NCBI RefSeq assembly: GCF_000620645.1
Contig: NZ_JIAV01000001.1
Span: 124,001 to 188,000 of the forward strand
Direction: 5' to 3'
Length of the DNA: 64,000 nt
Source: Nocardioides sp. URHA0032
GTDB taxonomy: Bacteria > Actinomycetota > Actinomycetes > Propionibacteriales > Nocardioidaceae
Both the position numbers and the translations under genes were made by a program. Below, piece by piece: positions 53,305-62,381 of the stretch; the stretch's first letter is position 1, and each line of letters begins with the position of its first letter. A model generated the notes under the pieces. It was not told where the DNA came from. It searched no databases and saw only the letters and a program-made list of their open reading frames with translations.

Positions 53305-54459
53305 TCAAACGCGGGCGCGCAGCAGGGGCCGCAGCACCAGTCCGGCGAGCAGCGCCCAGAACGCCGCACCGATGCCGAGCACGCTGATCCCGGACGCCGC
53401 CACCAGGAAGCAGACCGCCGCGGCCTCGCGACCGTCCTCGTCCGCGAGGGCGCCGGCCAGGGCCGTGCCGAACGTGCCGATCAGCGCGAGGCCGGCGGCC
53501 GCCGGGATCACGTCCCCCGGTGCCGCGGCGACCAGCGCGGCCAGAGCAGCGGCGGCCAACGCCAGCACGACGTACGTCGCCGCCGCGCTGGTGGACGCGA
53601 TCCAGCGCCGGGATCGGTCCGGCCCGGCCATCGGGCCTGCCGTCATCGCGGCCGTGATCGCCGCCAGGTTGACCGCGTGCCCGCCGAACGGCGCGCCGAC
53701 GAGCGTCCCGACACCGGTCACGGCCATCGACTCGCGCCACGGCACGGTCCAGCCGAAGCTCGACATCACCGCGACCCCCGGCACGTTCTGTGACGCCATC
53801 GTCACGACGTAGAGCGGCACCGCGATGCTGACCACCGCCGCGACCGTCCAGTGCGGGGTGGTCCAGGCGAGGGCCGGCAGCAGGTCGCCGCCGTGCACGT
53901 CGGAGCCCGCCTCGACCAGGACGACCACGAGTGCGACGACCAGGGCCACCGGCACCGCCCAGCGCCGCGAGACGCGGTGCATGACCAGCCAGGCCAGCAC
54001 GACCGGCCCGACGACGTACGGCGAGTCCGCGAGCCCGGTGACCGGCTCGAGGCAGATCGGCAGCAGCACTCCGGCGAGCATCGCCCGGGCCAGCGAGACC
54101 GGGATCCGCGCGATCAGGTCGCCGAGCCAGGGCACCAGCCCGGTCAGCACGATCAGCACCGCCGTGACCATGAACGCGCCGACCGCCGCCGGCCAGCCGC
54201 CCTCGACGGCGCCGGTGGAGATGAGCAGCGCCGCGCCCGGCGTGGACCATGCCAGCGCGATGGGCTCCCGCGTGCGGACGCTCAGCCAGACCATGCCGAG
54301 CGCCTGCGTCACGCACAGCGCGAGCAGGCCGGAGGCCGCCTCGGCCGAGCTGGCGCCGACCGCGACCAGCCCGGCGAGCACGACCACGAACGCGCTGCTG
54401 AAGCCCACGACCGCGGTGACGATGCCGGCCACGACCGGCGTGCCGTGCGCGGTCGGCAC
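53305..54459 (-). CDS. BenE-family benzoate/proton symporter-like transporter
   Basis: A 384-residue membrane protein with about twelve helices. It has the BenE features: VAGIVTAVVGFSSAFVVVLA at the N-terminus, ALCVTQALGMVWLSVRTREP and IALAWSTPGAALLISTGAVE, MASQNVPGVAVMSSFGWTVP, and VGAPFGGHAVNLAAITAAMT. It may import benzoate or another aromatic acid, but no aromatic catabolism gene is nearby, so the substrate is open. I took GTG 54459, 9 bp inside the end of the upstream gene region; pyc ends at 54468, so the two are probably co-transcribed. Confidence 0.82.
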   Translation of the reverse strand: MPTAHGTPVVAGIVTAVVGFSSAFVVVLAGLVAVGASSAEAASGLLALCVTQALGMVWLSVRTREPIALAWSTPGAALLISTGAVEGGWPAAVGAFMVTAVLIVLTGLVPWLGDLIARIPVSLARAMLAGVLLPICLEPVTGLADSPYVVGPVVLAWLVMHRVSRRWAVPVALVVALVVVLVEAGSDVHGGDLLPALAWTTPHWTVAAVVSIAVPLYVVTMASQNVPGVAVMSSFGWTVPWRESMAVTGVGTLVGAPFGGHAVNLAAITAAMTAGPMAGPDRSRRWIASTSAAATYVVLALAAAALAALVAAAPGDVIPAAAGLALIGTFGTALAGALADEDGREAAAVCFLVAASGISVLGIGAAFWALLAGLVLRPLLRARV

Positions 54460-54467
54460 CGTGGTGC

Positions 54468-57400
54468 TCAGGAGAGCACCAGCACCAGGTCGCCGCCGTC
54501 GACGGCCTGGGTCCCCGGCAGGGCCACGCGCTCGACCGTGCCCGCGACCGGCGCGGTGATCGCGGCCTCCATCTTCATCGCCTCGATGGTGGCGACCGTG
54601 TCGCCGGCGGCGACCTGCTGGCCGGCCTCGACCACGACCGTCACGACGCCCTGGAACGGCGCAGCGACCTGGCCCGGCTTCGAGGCGTCGGCCTTCTCGG
54701 CGGCGGCGACCTCCGACGCGACGCTCGTGTCGCGCACGTTGACGGGCCGGAGCTGGCCGTTGATCGTGGCGAGCACCGTCCTGATGCCGCGCTCGTCGGG
54801 GTCGCTGATGGCCTGCAGGCCGAGGATCAGCCGCTTGCCCTCCTCGATCTCGACCTCGTGCTCGACGCCCTGGCGCAGCCCGTAGAGGTACTCCAGCGTG
54901 GGCACCACCGACAGGTCGCCGTACCGCGCACGGGACTCGGTGAACTCGCGGGTCGGGCCGGGGAACAGCAGCTCGTTGAGCGTACGGCGGCGCGTGGGGC
55001 TGCCACCCGCCAGCGCGTCGCGCTGGTCGGCGGTGAGCTCCTCGGCCGGCGGCTTGTGGGTGCGGCCCTCGAGCGCCTTGGTGCGGAACGGCTCGGGCCA
55101 GCCGCCCGGCGGGTCGCCCAGGTCGCCGCTCAGGAAGCCGATGACGGAGTCGGGGATGTCGAACGACCCGGGATCCTCGGCGAAGTCGCGCGGGTCGGCG
55201 CCGACCGCGACCAGGTGCAGCGCGAGATCGCCCACGACCTTCGACGACGGCGTCACCTTCACGATGTTGCCGAGGATGTCGTTCGCGGCGGCGTACATGT
55301 CCTCGATCTGCTCGAACTTCTCGCCGAGGCCGAGCGCGATCGCCTGCTGGCGCAGGTTGGAGAGCTGCCCGCCGGGGATCTCGTGCCGGTAGACGCGGCC
55401 GGTGGGCGACGGCAGCCCGGACTCGAACGGCGCGTACACCCGGCGGGTCGCCTCCCAGTACGGCTCGAGCGCGTTCACCGCCGTCAGCGACAGCCCGGTC
55501 TCGCGCGGGCCGTGGTCGGTGGCGGAGACGAGCGCCGACAGCGGCGGCTGCGACGTGGTGCCGGCCATCGAGGCGGTCGCGGCGTCGACCGCGTCGACAC
55601 CCGCGTCGATCGCGGCGAGCAGGGTCGCGAGCTGGCCGCCGGGGGTGTCGTGGGTGTGCAGGTGGACGGGCAGGTCGAAGTTCTCGCGCAGCGCGGTGAC
55701 CAGCGTGCGCGCGGCCGGCACCCGCAGCAGGCCGGCCATGTCCTTGATCGCCAGCACGTGCGCGCCGGCGTCCACGATCCGCTCGGCCAGCTTCAGGTAG
55801 TAGTCGAGCGTGTAGAGCGACTCGTCCGGGTCGGACAGGTCGCCGGTGTAGCAGAGCGCGACCTCCGCGACCGCCGTGCCGGTGGCGCGCACCGCCTCGA
55901 TCGCGGGCCGCATCTGCTCGACGTCGTTGAGGGCGTCGAAGATCCGGAACACGTCGATGCCGGTGCTCGCCGCCTCCTCGATGAACGCGTTCGTCACATC
56001 TGTCGGGTACGGCGTGTAGCCGACGGTGTTGCGGCCGCGGAGCAGCATCTGGAGGCAGATGTTCGGGACCGCCTGGCGCAGCGCGGCCAGCCGCTCCCAC
56101 GGGTCCTCGGCGAGGAAGCGCAGCGCCACGTCGTACGTCGCGCCGCCCCAGGCCTCCAGCGACCACAGCTGCGGTGTGGTGCGGGCGACGTGCCCGGCCA
56201 CCGCCAGCAGGTCCCGGGTCCGGACCCGGGTGGCGAGCAGCGACTGGTGGGCGTCGCGGAACGTCGTGTCGGTGACCGCGACGTCCTTCTGCTGCCGCAG
56301 CCGCCGTGCGAACTCCTCCGGCCCGAGCTCGAGCAGCAGCTGCCGCGAGCCGTCGGGCGCGGGGACCTCGAGGTTGACCTCCGGCAGCTTCGAGACCGGG
56401 TCGACCTTCACCGGCGCCGGGCCGTACGGCTGGTTCACCGTGACGTCGGCGAGGTAGTTGAGCACCTTGCTCCCGCGGTCGCCCGAGCCGCGCGCCTGCA
56501 GCAGCTGCGGGTGCGTCTCGATGAACGCCGTGGTGACCCGGCCGCCCGCGAAGTCCGGGTCGGCCAGCACCGCCTGGAGGAACGGGATGTTCGTCGACAC
56601 GCCGCGGATGCGGAACTCCGCCACCGCACGCTGCGCCTTCTCCACCGCCTTCTCGAAGGTCCGGCCGCGACAGGTGAGCTTCGCGAGCATCGAGTCGAAG
56701 TGGGCGGACACCTCCGCGCCGGTGTACGTCGTGCCGCCGTCGACGCGGACGCCGGGCCCGCCGGGGGAGCGGTAGGTCGTGATCACGCCGGTGTCCGGAC
56801 GGAAGTTGTTGGCCGGGTCCTCCGTGGTGATCCGGCACTGGAGCGCGGAGCCGCGCAGCTGGACGGTGTCCTGCGACAGCCCGAGGTCCGCCAGCGTCTC
56901 GCCGGACGCGATCCGCAGCTGGGACTGCACGAGGTCGACGTCGGTGACCTCCTCGGTCACGGTGTGCTCGACCTGGATGCGCGGGTTCATCTCGATGAAG
57001 ACGTAGTTGCCCTGTGGGTCCACCAGGAACTCGACGGTGCCGGCGTTGCGGTAGCCGATCTCCCGGGCGAAGCGCACGGCGTCCGCGCAGATCCGGTCCC
57101 GCAGGTCCGGGTCGAGGTTCGGCGCCGGCGCGATCTCGATGACCTTCTGGTGCCGGCGCTGCACGGAGCAGTCCCGCTCGAACAGGTGGATGACCTCACC
57201 CGTGCCGTCGGCCAGGACCTGCACCTCGATGTGGCGGGGGTCCACGACGGCCTGCTCGATGAACACCGTCGGGTCGCCGAAGGCGCCGTCCGCCTCGCGC
57301 ATGCAGGTCTCCACCGCCTCCCGCAGGTCCCTCGGCTCGTCCACGCGTCGCATGCCGCGCCCACCGCCACCCGCGACGGCCTTCACGAACAGCGGGTACG

Positions 57401-57854
57401 GCAGCTCGGCCGAGGCCTCGACCAGCGCCTCGACATCGGTCGACGGGTCGACGCTGGCCAGCGTCGGTACGCCGGCGGCCTTGGCCGCCCCGATCGCGCG
57501 GGCCTTGTTGCCGGTGAGCGTCAGCACCTCGGCGCTGGGGCCGATGAAGGTGATGCCGGCGTTCGCACAGGCCTCGGCGAGGCCGGGATTCTCCGACAGG
57601 AACCCGTAGCCCGGGTAGACCGCGTCGGCGCCCGCCCGGACCGCGACCGCGACGATGCCCTCCGGGTCGAGGTAGGCGCGCACCGGGTGGCCGCGCTCGC
57701 CGATCTCGTAGGCCTCGTCGGCCTTCAGCCGGTGCTCCGACCAGCGGTCCTCGTAGGGGAAGATCGCGACCGTGCGCGCTCCGAGCTCGTACGCGGCACG
57801 GAACGCCCGGATCGCGATCTCGCCGCGGTTCGCGACCAGCACCTTGGAGAACAT
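54468..57854 (-). CDS. pyc: Pyruvate carboxylase
   Basis: Biotin enzyme that carboxylates pyruvate to oxaloacetate with ATP and bicarbonate. At 1128 residues it is full length. The order is biotin carboxylase (SKVLVANRGEIAIRAFRAAY, AVAGGGGRGMRRVDEPRDLR ATP loop, FIEMNPRIQVEHTVTEEVTD), carboxyltransferase (VTDTTFRDAHQSLLATRVRT, LEAWGGATYDVALRFLAEDP, LAIKDMAGLL, LHTHDTPGGQ metal site) and C-terminal biotinyl domain with Lys in TIEAMKMEAAITAPVAGTVE. ATG 57854 follows a TAGCGT box by 6 nt. It replenishes the TCA cycle that the sdh and mutAB genes feed. Confidence 0.97.
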   Translation of the reverse strand: MFSKVLVANRGEIAIRAFRAAYELGARTVAIFPYEDRWSEHRLKADEAYEIGERGHPVRAYLDPEGIVAVAVRAGADAVYPGYGFLSENPGLAEACANAGITFIGPSAEVLTLTGNKARAIGAAKAAGVPTLASVDPSTDVEALVEASAELPYPLFVKAVAGGGGRGMRRVDEPRDLREAVETCMREADGAFGDPTVFIEQAVVDPRHIEVQVLADGTGEVIHLFERDCSVQRRHQKVIEIAPAPNLDPDLRDRICADAVRFAREIGYRNAGTVEFLVDPQGNYVFIEMNPRIQVEHTVTEEVTDVDLVQSQLRIASGETLADLGLSQDTVQLRGSALQCRITTEDPANNFRPDTGVITTYRSPGGPGVRVDGGTTYTGAEVSAHFDSMLAKLTCRGRTFEKAVEKAQRAVAEFRIRGVSTNIPFLQAVLADPDFAGGRVTTAFIETHPQLLQARGSGDRGSKVLNYLADVTVNQPYGPAPVKVDPVSKLPEVNLEVPAPDGSRQLLLELGPEEFARRLRQQKDVAVTDTTFRDAHQSLLATRVRTRDLLAVAGHVARTTPQLWSLEAWGGATYDVALRFLAEDPWERLAALRQAVPNICLQMLLRGRNTVGYTPYPTDVTNAFIEEAASTGIDVFRIFDALNDVEQMRPAIEAVRATGTAVAEVALCYTGDLSDPDESLYTLDYYLKLAERIVDAGAHVLAIKDMAGLLRVPAARTLVTALRENFDLPVHLHTHDTPGGQLATLLAAIDAGVDAVDAATASMAGTTSQPPLSALVSATDHGPRETGLSLTAVNALEPYWEATRRVYAPFESGLPSPTGRVYRHEIPGGQLSNLRQQAIALGLGEKFEQIEDMYAAANDILGNIVKVTPSSKVVGDLALHLVAVGADPRDFAEDPGSFDIPDSVIGFLSGDLGDPPGGWPEPFRTKALEGRTHKPPAEELTADQRDALAGGSPTRRRTLNELLFPGPTREFTESRARYGDLSVVPTLEYLYGLRQGVEHEVEIEEGKRLILGLQAISDPDERGIRTVLATINGQLRPVNVRDTSVASEVAAAEKADASKPGQVAAPFQGVVTVVVEAGQQVAAGDTVATIEAMKMEAAITAPVAGTVERVALPGTQAVDGGDLVLVLS

Positions 57855-57860
57855 GCGCAC

Positions 57861-57866
57861 ACGCTA
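57861..57866 (-). promoter_or_regulatory. Candidate -10 box (TAGCGT), leaderless pyc
   Basis: TAGCGT within TTATAGCGT on the minus strand, 6 nt before ATG 57854. It favours that ATG over the GTG two codons upstream. Confidence 0.5.
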
Positions 57867-57914
57867 TAAGGGCGTGCCGCGACCCGGCCGGTCCCGTGGT
57901 CGTCGCGAGACGGG

Positions 57915-58265
57915 TCAGCGGCCGATGGTGATGCCCACCCGGTGCCCCGCGCGGAGAACGGTGTCGGCGGGGATGGACTGGCTGAGCACGTAGCCCCGCT
58001 TCCACGCGGCGGCGTGCCGGGTCCGGACCGCGCCGAGGCTGCAGTTCGCCCACTCCAGCTCGGTCCGGGCGACGCGGGCGCGGAGCCCGCGGAGCTCGGG
58101 GACCAGGCACCCGGTGCCGGAGCGGGTGGCCGCCGCGGTGGGCGGGTCGGCGAGGTCGACAGACGTCGCCCCGGCGGGCTGGACCCAGGCGAGGCACGCG
58201 GCCAGCGCGACGGCCGTGGCCAGGGCGCAGTCCAGCCCTCGACGACGTACGGCTCGGCTCGGCAT
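57915..58265 (-). CDS. Small secreted PASTA-domain protein
   Basis: A 116-residue exported protein. A basic start (MPSRAVRRRGLDCALATAVA) and hydrophobic segment give a signal peptide, with cleavage near PAGA at residue 32. One PASTA module fills the rest: CLVPELRGLRARVARTELEW, then YVLSQSIPADTVLRAGHRVG and ITIGR. The module carries a Cys pair (Cys53, Cys75), likely a disulfide. PASTA modules bind muropeptides or beta-lactams, usually as part of PknB kinases or penicillin-binding proteins; a lone secreted module has no known role here. Confidence 0.75.
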   Translation of the reverse strand: MPSRAVRRRGLDCALATAVALAACLAWVQPAGATSVDLADPPTAAATRSGTGCLVPELRGLRARVARTELEWANCSLGAVRTRHAAAWKRGYVLSQSIPADTVLRAGHRVGITIGR

Positions 58266-58346
58266 CGATGCTCCAGGGGGCGCTGAGGTGCCCGAGCACC
58301 CGAGGAGCTCCCACGCTAGGCCACCGCGGCTCCGGGCAGGGCCACG

Positions 58347-59819
58347 TCAGCGACTGGTCCGGACCGGTTCCTCCTCCAGGAACTGGCCGACCATGTCGGG
58401 GTGTGCTTCCCGGGCCAGCGCCACGGCCGCCGGCTCGGGGACGTCGAGCGCGGTGACGGCCTGCCGCCCGCCCGCGGTCGTCGCGACCAGGGTGGTGAGC
58501 CCGGCGCGTCGCTGGAACCAGGTCGCGCGCAGGTTCCACCCGATGACGCCGTCGGTCTCCAGGGCCTCGCGGCGTCGGTCGAGGCTGCCGGAGCGGACCA
58601 CGACGTACCCGCCGACCAGCGCGTGCCCGAGCGCGCGCACCCGGTCCGCGGCCAGGGCCGCCGCGGCCGGTACGCCGAGCGCGGCGAGGACCGGCAGCCA
58701 GAGCGGCGCGTCCAGGAGCGGGACGACGGCGACGGCGGCGAGCAGGACGAGGACGGCGGGGCCGACCGCCCGGGTGTAGCGCCGGGTGCGGGCGCGCGGG
58801 CCGTGGGCGACGAGCGCCACGTCGAGGGGACCGGGCGTGCGCAGCACGGCGCCGGCGGCCCGGTGCACGACGTCGCGCGGGGCGGGCGGGACCAGCAGCG
58901 CCGACTGGCCCCGGCCGAGACCCGTCGCGATGGCGGAGGCGCGGCCGCCGCCGGCCAGGCGCAGCCCGAGCGGCTCGCCGACGGCGACGCCACGCAGCCG
59001 CGCGTCGTCGATCGTGGTCTCGCGCGTGGTGAGCAGACCGCGGCGCAGGTGCCAGGCGCCGCCGGCGTGGGTGAGCGCGAAGCCCCAGTTGGTGACGACG
59101 TACCCGCCGATCGACAGCACGGACACGACGACCACGAGACCGGCGAGGGCGGCGGGGACCGCGACCCAGGGCGACCAGGCCTCCGCGTCGTGGGCGATCC
59201 GGTCGGGGTCCAGGCGCTGGAAGCCGCCGACGGTGTTGAGCGCCTGGCTGGCGACGGCCAGGACGCCGCCGGCGAGGGCCAGGCCGGCACTCGTGAACGG
59301 TGCGAACCGCACCCAGGACGGGTCGAGCACCAGCACCGGAGCCGCCTCCGGCACGTCGACCTCGGGGGCGGGCCCGGCGCCCAGCAGGTCCGCCCGGAGC
59401 TCGCGGGCCTGCTCGACCGGGAGCCCGTCGAGGACGAGCTGCTCGTCGTCGTCGGTCGACGCGGTCCCGGTGCCGACCCGCACGCTGGTCAGGCCGAGCA
59501 GCCGGTGCACGGGCGGTGCGGTGATGTCGACGCTGCGCACCCGGTCGAGCGGCGTGGAGAGCACGTGCCGGTTGACGAGCCCGCGGCGCAGCTCGATGCG
59601 TCCGCCGGCGATCCGGAAGAACGTCGTCCAGTAGCGCAGCACGCCGAGCCCGACCGGGATCAGCACGCCGACGGCGTTCCACCACTCGCCGGCCCCGCCC
59701 GACGCCGTGCCGGCGATGAACAGGCCGATCAGCACCGGCAGGAACCGGACCAGCTCCTTGACCGGGTAGACCAGCAGCATCCGCGGGTCGAGCCGCCGCC
59801 AGTCGGCCGTCGAGCTCAC
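58347..59819 (-). CDS. Bacterial-PH-domain membrane protein (YdbT-like)
   Basis: A 490-residue membrane protein with three bacterial PH (DUF304) modules separated by helix pairs. RIAGGRIELRRGLVNRHVLS then TPLDRVRSVDITAPPVHRLL is module 1, LTHAGGAWHLRRGLLTTRET begins module 2, and VVVRSGSLDRRREALETDGV begins module 3. GTG 59819 overlaps the stop of the YdbS-like gene (GTGA). YdbS-YdbT pairs are widespread; in Bacillus they are linked to resistance to certain antimicrobial peptides (family knowledge), while the role in actinobacteria is unknown. Confidence 0.85.
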   Translation of the reverse strand: MSSTADWRRLDPRMLLVYPVKELVRFLPVLIGLFIAGTASGGAGEWWNAVGVLIPVGLGVLRYWTTFFRIAGGRIELRRGLVNRHVLSTPLDRVRSVDITAPPVHRLLGLTSVRVGTGTASTDDDEQLVLDGLPVEQARELRADLLGAGPAPEVDVPEAAPVLVLDPSWVRFAPFTSAGLALAGGVLAVASQALNTVGGFQRLDPDRIAHDAEAWSPWVAVPAALAGLVVVVSVLSIGGYVVTNWGFALTHAGGAWHLRRGLLTTRETTIDDARLRGVAVGEPLGLRLAGGGRASAIATGLGRGQSALLVPPAPRDVVHRAAGAVLRTPGPLDVALVAHGPRARTRRYTRAVGPAVLVLLAAVAVVPLLDAPLWLPVLAALGVPAAAALAADRVRALGHALVGGYVVVRSGSLDRRREALETDGVIGWNLRATWFQRRAGLTTLVATTAGGRQAVTALDVPEPAAVALAREAHPDMVGQFLEEEPVRTSR

Positions 59820-60295
59820 GTGGCGTCGCCGGGGACGCTGTCGGCCATCACCGTCAGCTCGTCGACGAGGGCGAGGGCGCGGGCCCGTTCCAGGCCGGCG
59901 ATCTCCAGTGCGCCCGCCGCCGACGCGGTGGTGACCGTGACCGTCGACAGCCCGAACAGCCGGGCCACCGCGCCCTCGACGTGGTCGACGGTCTGGATCC
60001 GCGACATCGGGGCGATCCGGCGCTCGCGCGCCCACCAGCCCGTCTGCGTGTAGACGGCCGTGTCCGTGACCTCCCAGCGGTGCACGGCGTACCGCCACGA
60101 GGGCACGATGAGGACGTACGCGACGACCACGAGGGCGACGATGAGGACCGACCACCACGGCAGCGGCAGCCAGTCGGTCAGCGGACCGGCGACGGCGAGT
60201 GCGACGACGAGCACCAGCCCCTCCGCGGCGGCGGTCAGCGCCCACATCGTCCGGGCGCGCGGGCTCACCCGCTCGCGCGGCTCGCGAAGTCGCAT
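59816..60295 (-). CDS. Bacterial-PH-domain membrane protein (YdbS-like)
   Basis: A 159-residue partner of the YdbT-like protein. Two N-terminal helices (WALTAAAEGLVLVVALAVAG, WWSVLIVALVVVAYVLIVPS) precede one PH module: YAVHRWEVTDTAVYTQTGWW, then ARERRIAPMSRIQTVDHVEG and AVARLFGLSTVTVTTASAAG. ATG 60295 follows a TAGGGT box by 7 nt, so the mRNA is probably leaderless. Its ATG overlaps, on the opposite strand, the ATG that could start the RTX-repeat gene. Confidence 0.88.
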   Translation of the reverse strand: MRLREPRERVSPRARTMWALTAAAEGLVLVVALAVAGPLTDWLPLPWWSVLIVALVVVAYVLIVPSWRYAVHRWEVTDTAVYTQTGWWARERRIAPMSRIQTVDHVEGAVARLFGLSTVTVTTASAAGALEIAGLERARALALVDELTVMADSVPGDAT

Positions 60296-61589
60296 GCAAC
60301 CGACCCTACGGTCTGCGCGTATCCCCGGTGTGAGCGCTCTCGGCCCCGTCTCGGCCGCCGCCCTGGTGGCCGCCCTCCTCGTCCCGATGTCGCCCGCTGG
60401 GGCGGCACCCGTCCCCACCTGCCAGGGCGAGCCGGCGACCGTCGTCGGCACGCCGCACGCGGACCGGCTGGTCGGCACTCCCGAGGCCGACGTCATCGTC
60501 GGCCTGAACGGCGACGACGTCGTGCGCGGGCGTGGAGGTGACGACCTCGTCTGCGGCGGCGACGGCGCCGACGTGCTGCTCGGCGGTGCCGGCGCGGACC
60601 GGCTGTACGGCCAGCGCGAGGCGCGGATCTCCGACCGGGGCGGCACCTACTTCATCGCCGACCGCCTCGACGGCGGCCCCGGCGGCGACCTGCTGGACGT
60701 CGGCGGCGACCGTCGGTGGGTCAACTGGGGCTCGCACGGCGACCTCGACTTCGGCAACGCGGCCTCCGGTGTGACCGTCGACCTCGCTGCCGGCACCGCC
60801 ACCGGGCAGGGCGCCGACACGGTCGTCGCCTACGGCGGCACGGGATGCGACTTCAGCTGCTACGGCGTCGGGGTGCTCGGCTCGGCCCACGACGACGTCC
60901 TGTCCGGCACCGACTCGAGCGACCTGCTGGTCGGCAACGCGGGCGACGACCACCTCCTCGGCCTCGGTGGGGCGGACGAGATGCACGCGGAGGCGCAGGA
61001 CGGCGGCGGCACCCCTGGCGACGACAGCCTCGACGGCGGTCCGGGCACCGACGCCCTCTACGCGTACGCGGGCAGCGACGTGCTCGAGGGCGGCGCCGGC
61101 CGCGACATCGTGTGGCAGACCGGCGGCGGGCCGAGCCAGCTGTACGGCGGATCCGGTGACGACCGGCTGTCGGGCTGGTTCGCGACCGAGCCGGGCCTCG
61201 TGCTCGACGGCGGGGAGGGCACCGACAGCGTGGCCGTCGCGGGTCCGTCGCGGCCGGGCGCCGGCGGACGGCCGGCATCCGCGACGCTGACCATGGCCGA
61301 CGGGCTGATCGTCGCCGCCGGGGTCACGTGGGGCACGTTCGCCGGCGAGGACGTGGGCCTCTACACCGCGATGGAGTGGGAGTACCTGGGGACCGACGAT
61401 CCCGAGGTCGTGCACACCAACGGCACGTGGCTGCACGCGACGACGTACGGCGGTGACGACGAGATCTGGGGCAGCGACGGCCCGGACCGGATCGATGCCG
61501 GGGACGGCACCGACAAGATCCGCGCCGGCCGTGGTCGGGACACCTGCCGGTCCGGCGAGAATGTCCGCGGCTGCGAGCGGATCGACTGA
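60294..61589 (+). CDS. Secreted RTX-type calcium-binding repeat protein
   Basis: A 431-residue exported protein. With ATG 60294 the start is basic (MQPTLRSARIPGVSALGPVS) and a hydrophobic segment gives cleavage after PAGAA near residue 38. GTG 60330 is an alternative with a poorer n-region. The mature part has runs of the GGxGxDxLx calcium-binding nonapeptide: GGDGADVLLGGAGADRLYGQ near residue 85, GNAGDDHLLGLGGADEMHAE near 215, GGPGTDALYAYAGSDVLEGG, and a final GSDGPDRIDAGDGTDKIRAG. Cys pairs near both ends suggest disulfides. No catalytic domain is visible and no type I secretion genes are close; export is by the Sec signal. Confidence 0.8.
   Translation: MQPTLRSARIPGVSALGPVSAAALVAALLVPMSPAGAAPVPTCQGEPATVVGTPHADRLVGTPEADVIVGLNGDDVVRGRGGDDLVCGGDGADVLLGGAGADRLYGQREARISDRGGTYFIADRLDGGPGGDLLDVGGDRRWVNWGSHGDLDFGNAASGVTVDLAAGTATGQGADTVVAYGGTGCDFSCYGVGVLGSAHDDVLSGTDSSDLLVGNAGDDHLLGLGGADEMHAEAQDGGGTPGDDSLDGGPGTDALYAYAGSDVLEGGAGRDIVWQTGGGPSQLYGGSGDDRLSGWFATEPGLVLDGGEGTDSVAVAGPSRPGAGGRPASATLTMADGLIVAAGVTWGTFAGEDVGLYTAMEWEYLGTDDPEVVHTNGTWLHATTYGGDDEIWGSDGPDRIDAGDGTDKIRAGRGRDTCRSGENVRGCERID
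60303..60308 (-). promoter_or_regulatory. Candidate -10 box (TAGGGT), leaderless YdbS-like gene
   Basis: TAGGGT on the minus strand, 7 nt before ATG 60295. If the plus-strand ATG 60294 is used, this box lies inside the divergent gene. Confidence 0.5.
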
Positions 61590-61603
61590 GGGTCGGGCGG
61601 CCC

Positions 61604-61609
61604 TACAGT
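61604..61609 (+). promoter_or_regulatory. Candidate -10 box (TACAGT), leaderless response regulator
   Basis: TACAGT followed by 6 nt and the ATG at 61616. Confidence 0.5.
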
Positions 61610-61615
61610 GGCCCC

Positions 61616-62296
61616 ATGACGGTGCGCGTCGTCTTCGCGGACGACAACTACCTGGTGCGGGAGGGTGTCGCGGGGCTGCTGGCCGAGTCGGCCGAGGTCG
61701 ACCTGGTCGAGACCGCGGCCGACACCGAGGCGCTCCTGCGCGCCGTGGCCGTGCACCGGCCGGACGCGGTGCTGACCGACATCCAGATGCCCCCGACGTT
61801 CACCACCGAGGGCATCGACGCGGCGAAGCGGATCCGGGCGAGCTACCCGGGCACCGGGGTCGTCGTCCTCTCGCAGTACGTCGAGGGGGACTACGCGCTC
61901 GCGCTCCTGTCCGAGGGCGTGGAGGGTCTCGGGTACCTCCTGAAGGAGCGGGTCAGCGAGGTCGACGAGCTGGTCCGGGCGCTGCACGACGTCGCCCGCG
62001 GCGGCTCTGCGCTCGACCCGAGGGTGGTGGAGGGCCTGCTCGCGCGGAAGAACCAGGAGTCCGGCTCGGCGCTGCGCGGTCTCACCGAGCGGGAGAGCGA
62101 GGTGCTCCGCGAGCTCGCCGCCGGGCGCAGCAACGCGGCCACGGCGAAGGCCCTGTTCATGAGTGAGCGCGCCGTCGAGAAGCACGTGGGCTCGGTCTTC
62201 CAGAAGCTCGGCCTGTCCACCGAGGCGGACGTCAACCGCCGGGTGATGGCGGTGCTGGCCTACCTCGAGGCCACCGGAGGTACGGCGGCTCCGTGA
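61616..62296 (+). CDS. LuxR-type (NarL/FixJ) response regulator
   Basis: A 226-residue two-domain regulator. The receiver has the acidic pair in FADDNYLVREG, the phosphorylation Asp in AVLTDIQMPPTFTTEGIDAA, and the conserved Lys in GYLLKERVSEVDELV. The DNA-binding domain near residues 155-215 reads GLTERESEVLRELAAGRSNA, then ATAKALFMSERAVEKHVGSV and FQKLGLS. It would be phosphorylated by a histidine kinase. The sensor visible at the end of the window has lost the normal kinase motifs, so its partner may be elsewhere. Confidence 0.93.
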   Translation: MTVRVVFADDNYLVREGVAGLLAESAEVDLVETAADTEALLRAVAVHRPDAVLTDIQMPPTFTTEGIDAAKRIRASYPGTGVVVLSQYVEGDYALALLSEGVEGLGYLLKERVSEVDELVRALHDVARGGSALDPRVVEGLLARKNQESGSALRGLTERESEVLRELAAGRSNAATAKALFMSERAVEKHVGSVFQKLGLSTEADVNRRVMAVLAYLEATGGTAAP

Positions 62297-62381
62297 GCGG
62301 CCAACCCCCGGCGGGCCTGCGGCCAGCCCCCCTGACGAGGGCACTCTCCGACGGGCACGATGTCGGCGAGGAGGTGGTCGC

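Noticed and set aside
57196..59685. An 829-codon open frame on the minus strand
   Set aside because: It overlaps pyc, the PASTA gene and the YdbT-like gene, all with clear family motifs in another frame.
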